From Butyrivibrio sp. AE3009 (GTDB lineage Bacteria > Bacillota > Clostridia > Lachnospirales > Lachnospiraceae), in contig NZ_ATVS01000010.1 of NCBI RefSeq assembly GCF_000420845.1, positions 53,492 through 117,491 of the forward strand: a DNA stretch of 64,000 nt, written 5' to 3'. How positions within the stretch are numbered: position 1 is the first letter of the stretch; each line of letters starts with the position of its first letter. Of this stretch, positions 63,804-64,000 are shown piece by piece. Below the pieces are notes generated by a model. It saw only the letters and a program-made list of their open reading frames with translations. It was not told the DNA's origin and did no database searches. The position numbers were made by a program, and so were the translations under genes.

Positions 63804-64000
63804 CTGTTTGAAAACGAATTAAGTGTATTTATCGATGAATCTGGTGATTTTGGGGAAACGAGAGATATAAGAGATTATTACTTGTCACTTTTGTTTTTCA
63901 TGACCAAAAGGATGAGTACACTCACCGAGAAGAGAAACAGGAGGATAAAGGATCAGTTACACAAGATAAGCAGACATATAGCCGACTATGCAAGGGATAA
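63804..64000 (+). pseudogene. DUF3800 start joined in frame to a TnpB fragment
   Basis: 63804-63899 reads LFENELSVFIDESGDFGETR and RDYYLSLLFF, the typical beginning of DUF3800 proteins (a retroviral-integrase or RNase H-like family linked to mobile DNA). From 63900 the same frame reads MSTLTEKRNRRIKDQLHKIS, which matches TnpB of this window (NILTEKRNRRIKDEFHKIS). It runs off the window end. No good start codon or ribosome site was seen. It reads as a chimera made by insertion or deletion. Confidence 0.7.

Noticed and set aside
1..64000. CRISPR array, rRNA or tRNA genes
   Set aside because: No regularly spaced repeats and no rRNA or cloverleaf tRNA sequences were found on either strand by reading.

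Overview
The window looks like a Firmicutes chromosome of the family Lachnospiraceae, most like Butyrivibrio or Pseudobutyrivibrio. This is judged from gene order, an enlarged L17, a zinc-type S14, and the mix of cyclic-nucleotide and c-di-GMP signalling proteins with many small accessory genes. The base is the conserved str/S10/spc/alpha ribosomal protein block, opened at several points by accessory genes.

Layout. 1-1680: 3' end of fusA, then tuf with its own promoter and terminator. 1.7-19.2 kb: about 17.5 kb of accessory genes placed between tuf and rpsJ. It holds a possible small RNA, a HIT protein, three Nudix enzymes (one fused to an acetyltransferase), a MazG-like protein and a histidine phosphatase (together a possible nucleotide clean-up group), an MBL hydrolase, a GAF protein, an operon of a FecR/InlB-repeat surface protein, an NHL lipoprotein and a CHASE2 nucleotide cyclase, a BTAD-type regulator with a small Cys-rich protein, a small alarmone synthetase and an rRNA methyltransferase. 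19.4-32.6 kb: S10 and spc operons from rpsJ to infA behind a strong promoter and a long structured leader. 32.6-35.2 kb: an aldo/keto reductase and a uracil permease split infA from rpmJ. 35.2-39.1 kb: rpmJ-rpsM-rpsK-rpsD-rpoA-rplQ with its own promoter. 39.1-49.5 kb: an M15 peptidase and a large GGDEF/EAL protein, then ecfA1-ecfA2-ecfT-truA, a membrane-anchored 5-formyl-THF cyclo-ligase fusion, and rplM-rpsI with its own promoter and leader.

49.5-64 kb is an accessory and decaying region. An S41-like peptidase, a PrsW protein and a CPBP protease lie between two near-identical 43-nt copies of the rpsI 3' end, which look like an attachment-site duplication. Next come a WYL regulator with a VOC protein, a GNAT-YoaP protein, an IS605-type element with divergent tnpA/tnpB, a truncated membrane gene, a LuxR-type HTH protein, a YjbR-MGMT fusion and a repeat-rich lipoprotein. 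The end holds broken genes: an AraC regulator and a GH36 alpha-galactosidase joined through their lost 5' ends, and at the window edge an in-frame join of a DUF3800 start with a second tnpB piece.

The most interesting points are the rpsI-tail duplication, the head-to-head deletion at 62.0 kb, the membrane-fused 5-formyl-THF cyclo-ligase, the structured leaders before rpsJ, rpsH, rpsM and rplM, the palindrome in front of the BTAD operon, and a hairpin-forming repeat shared by 53.1 and 61.2 kb. All functional calls rest on reading protein motifs by eye; no database search was possible.
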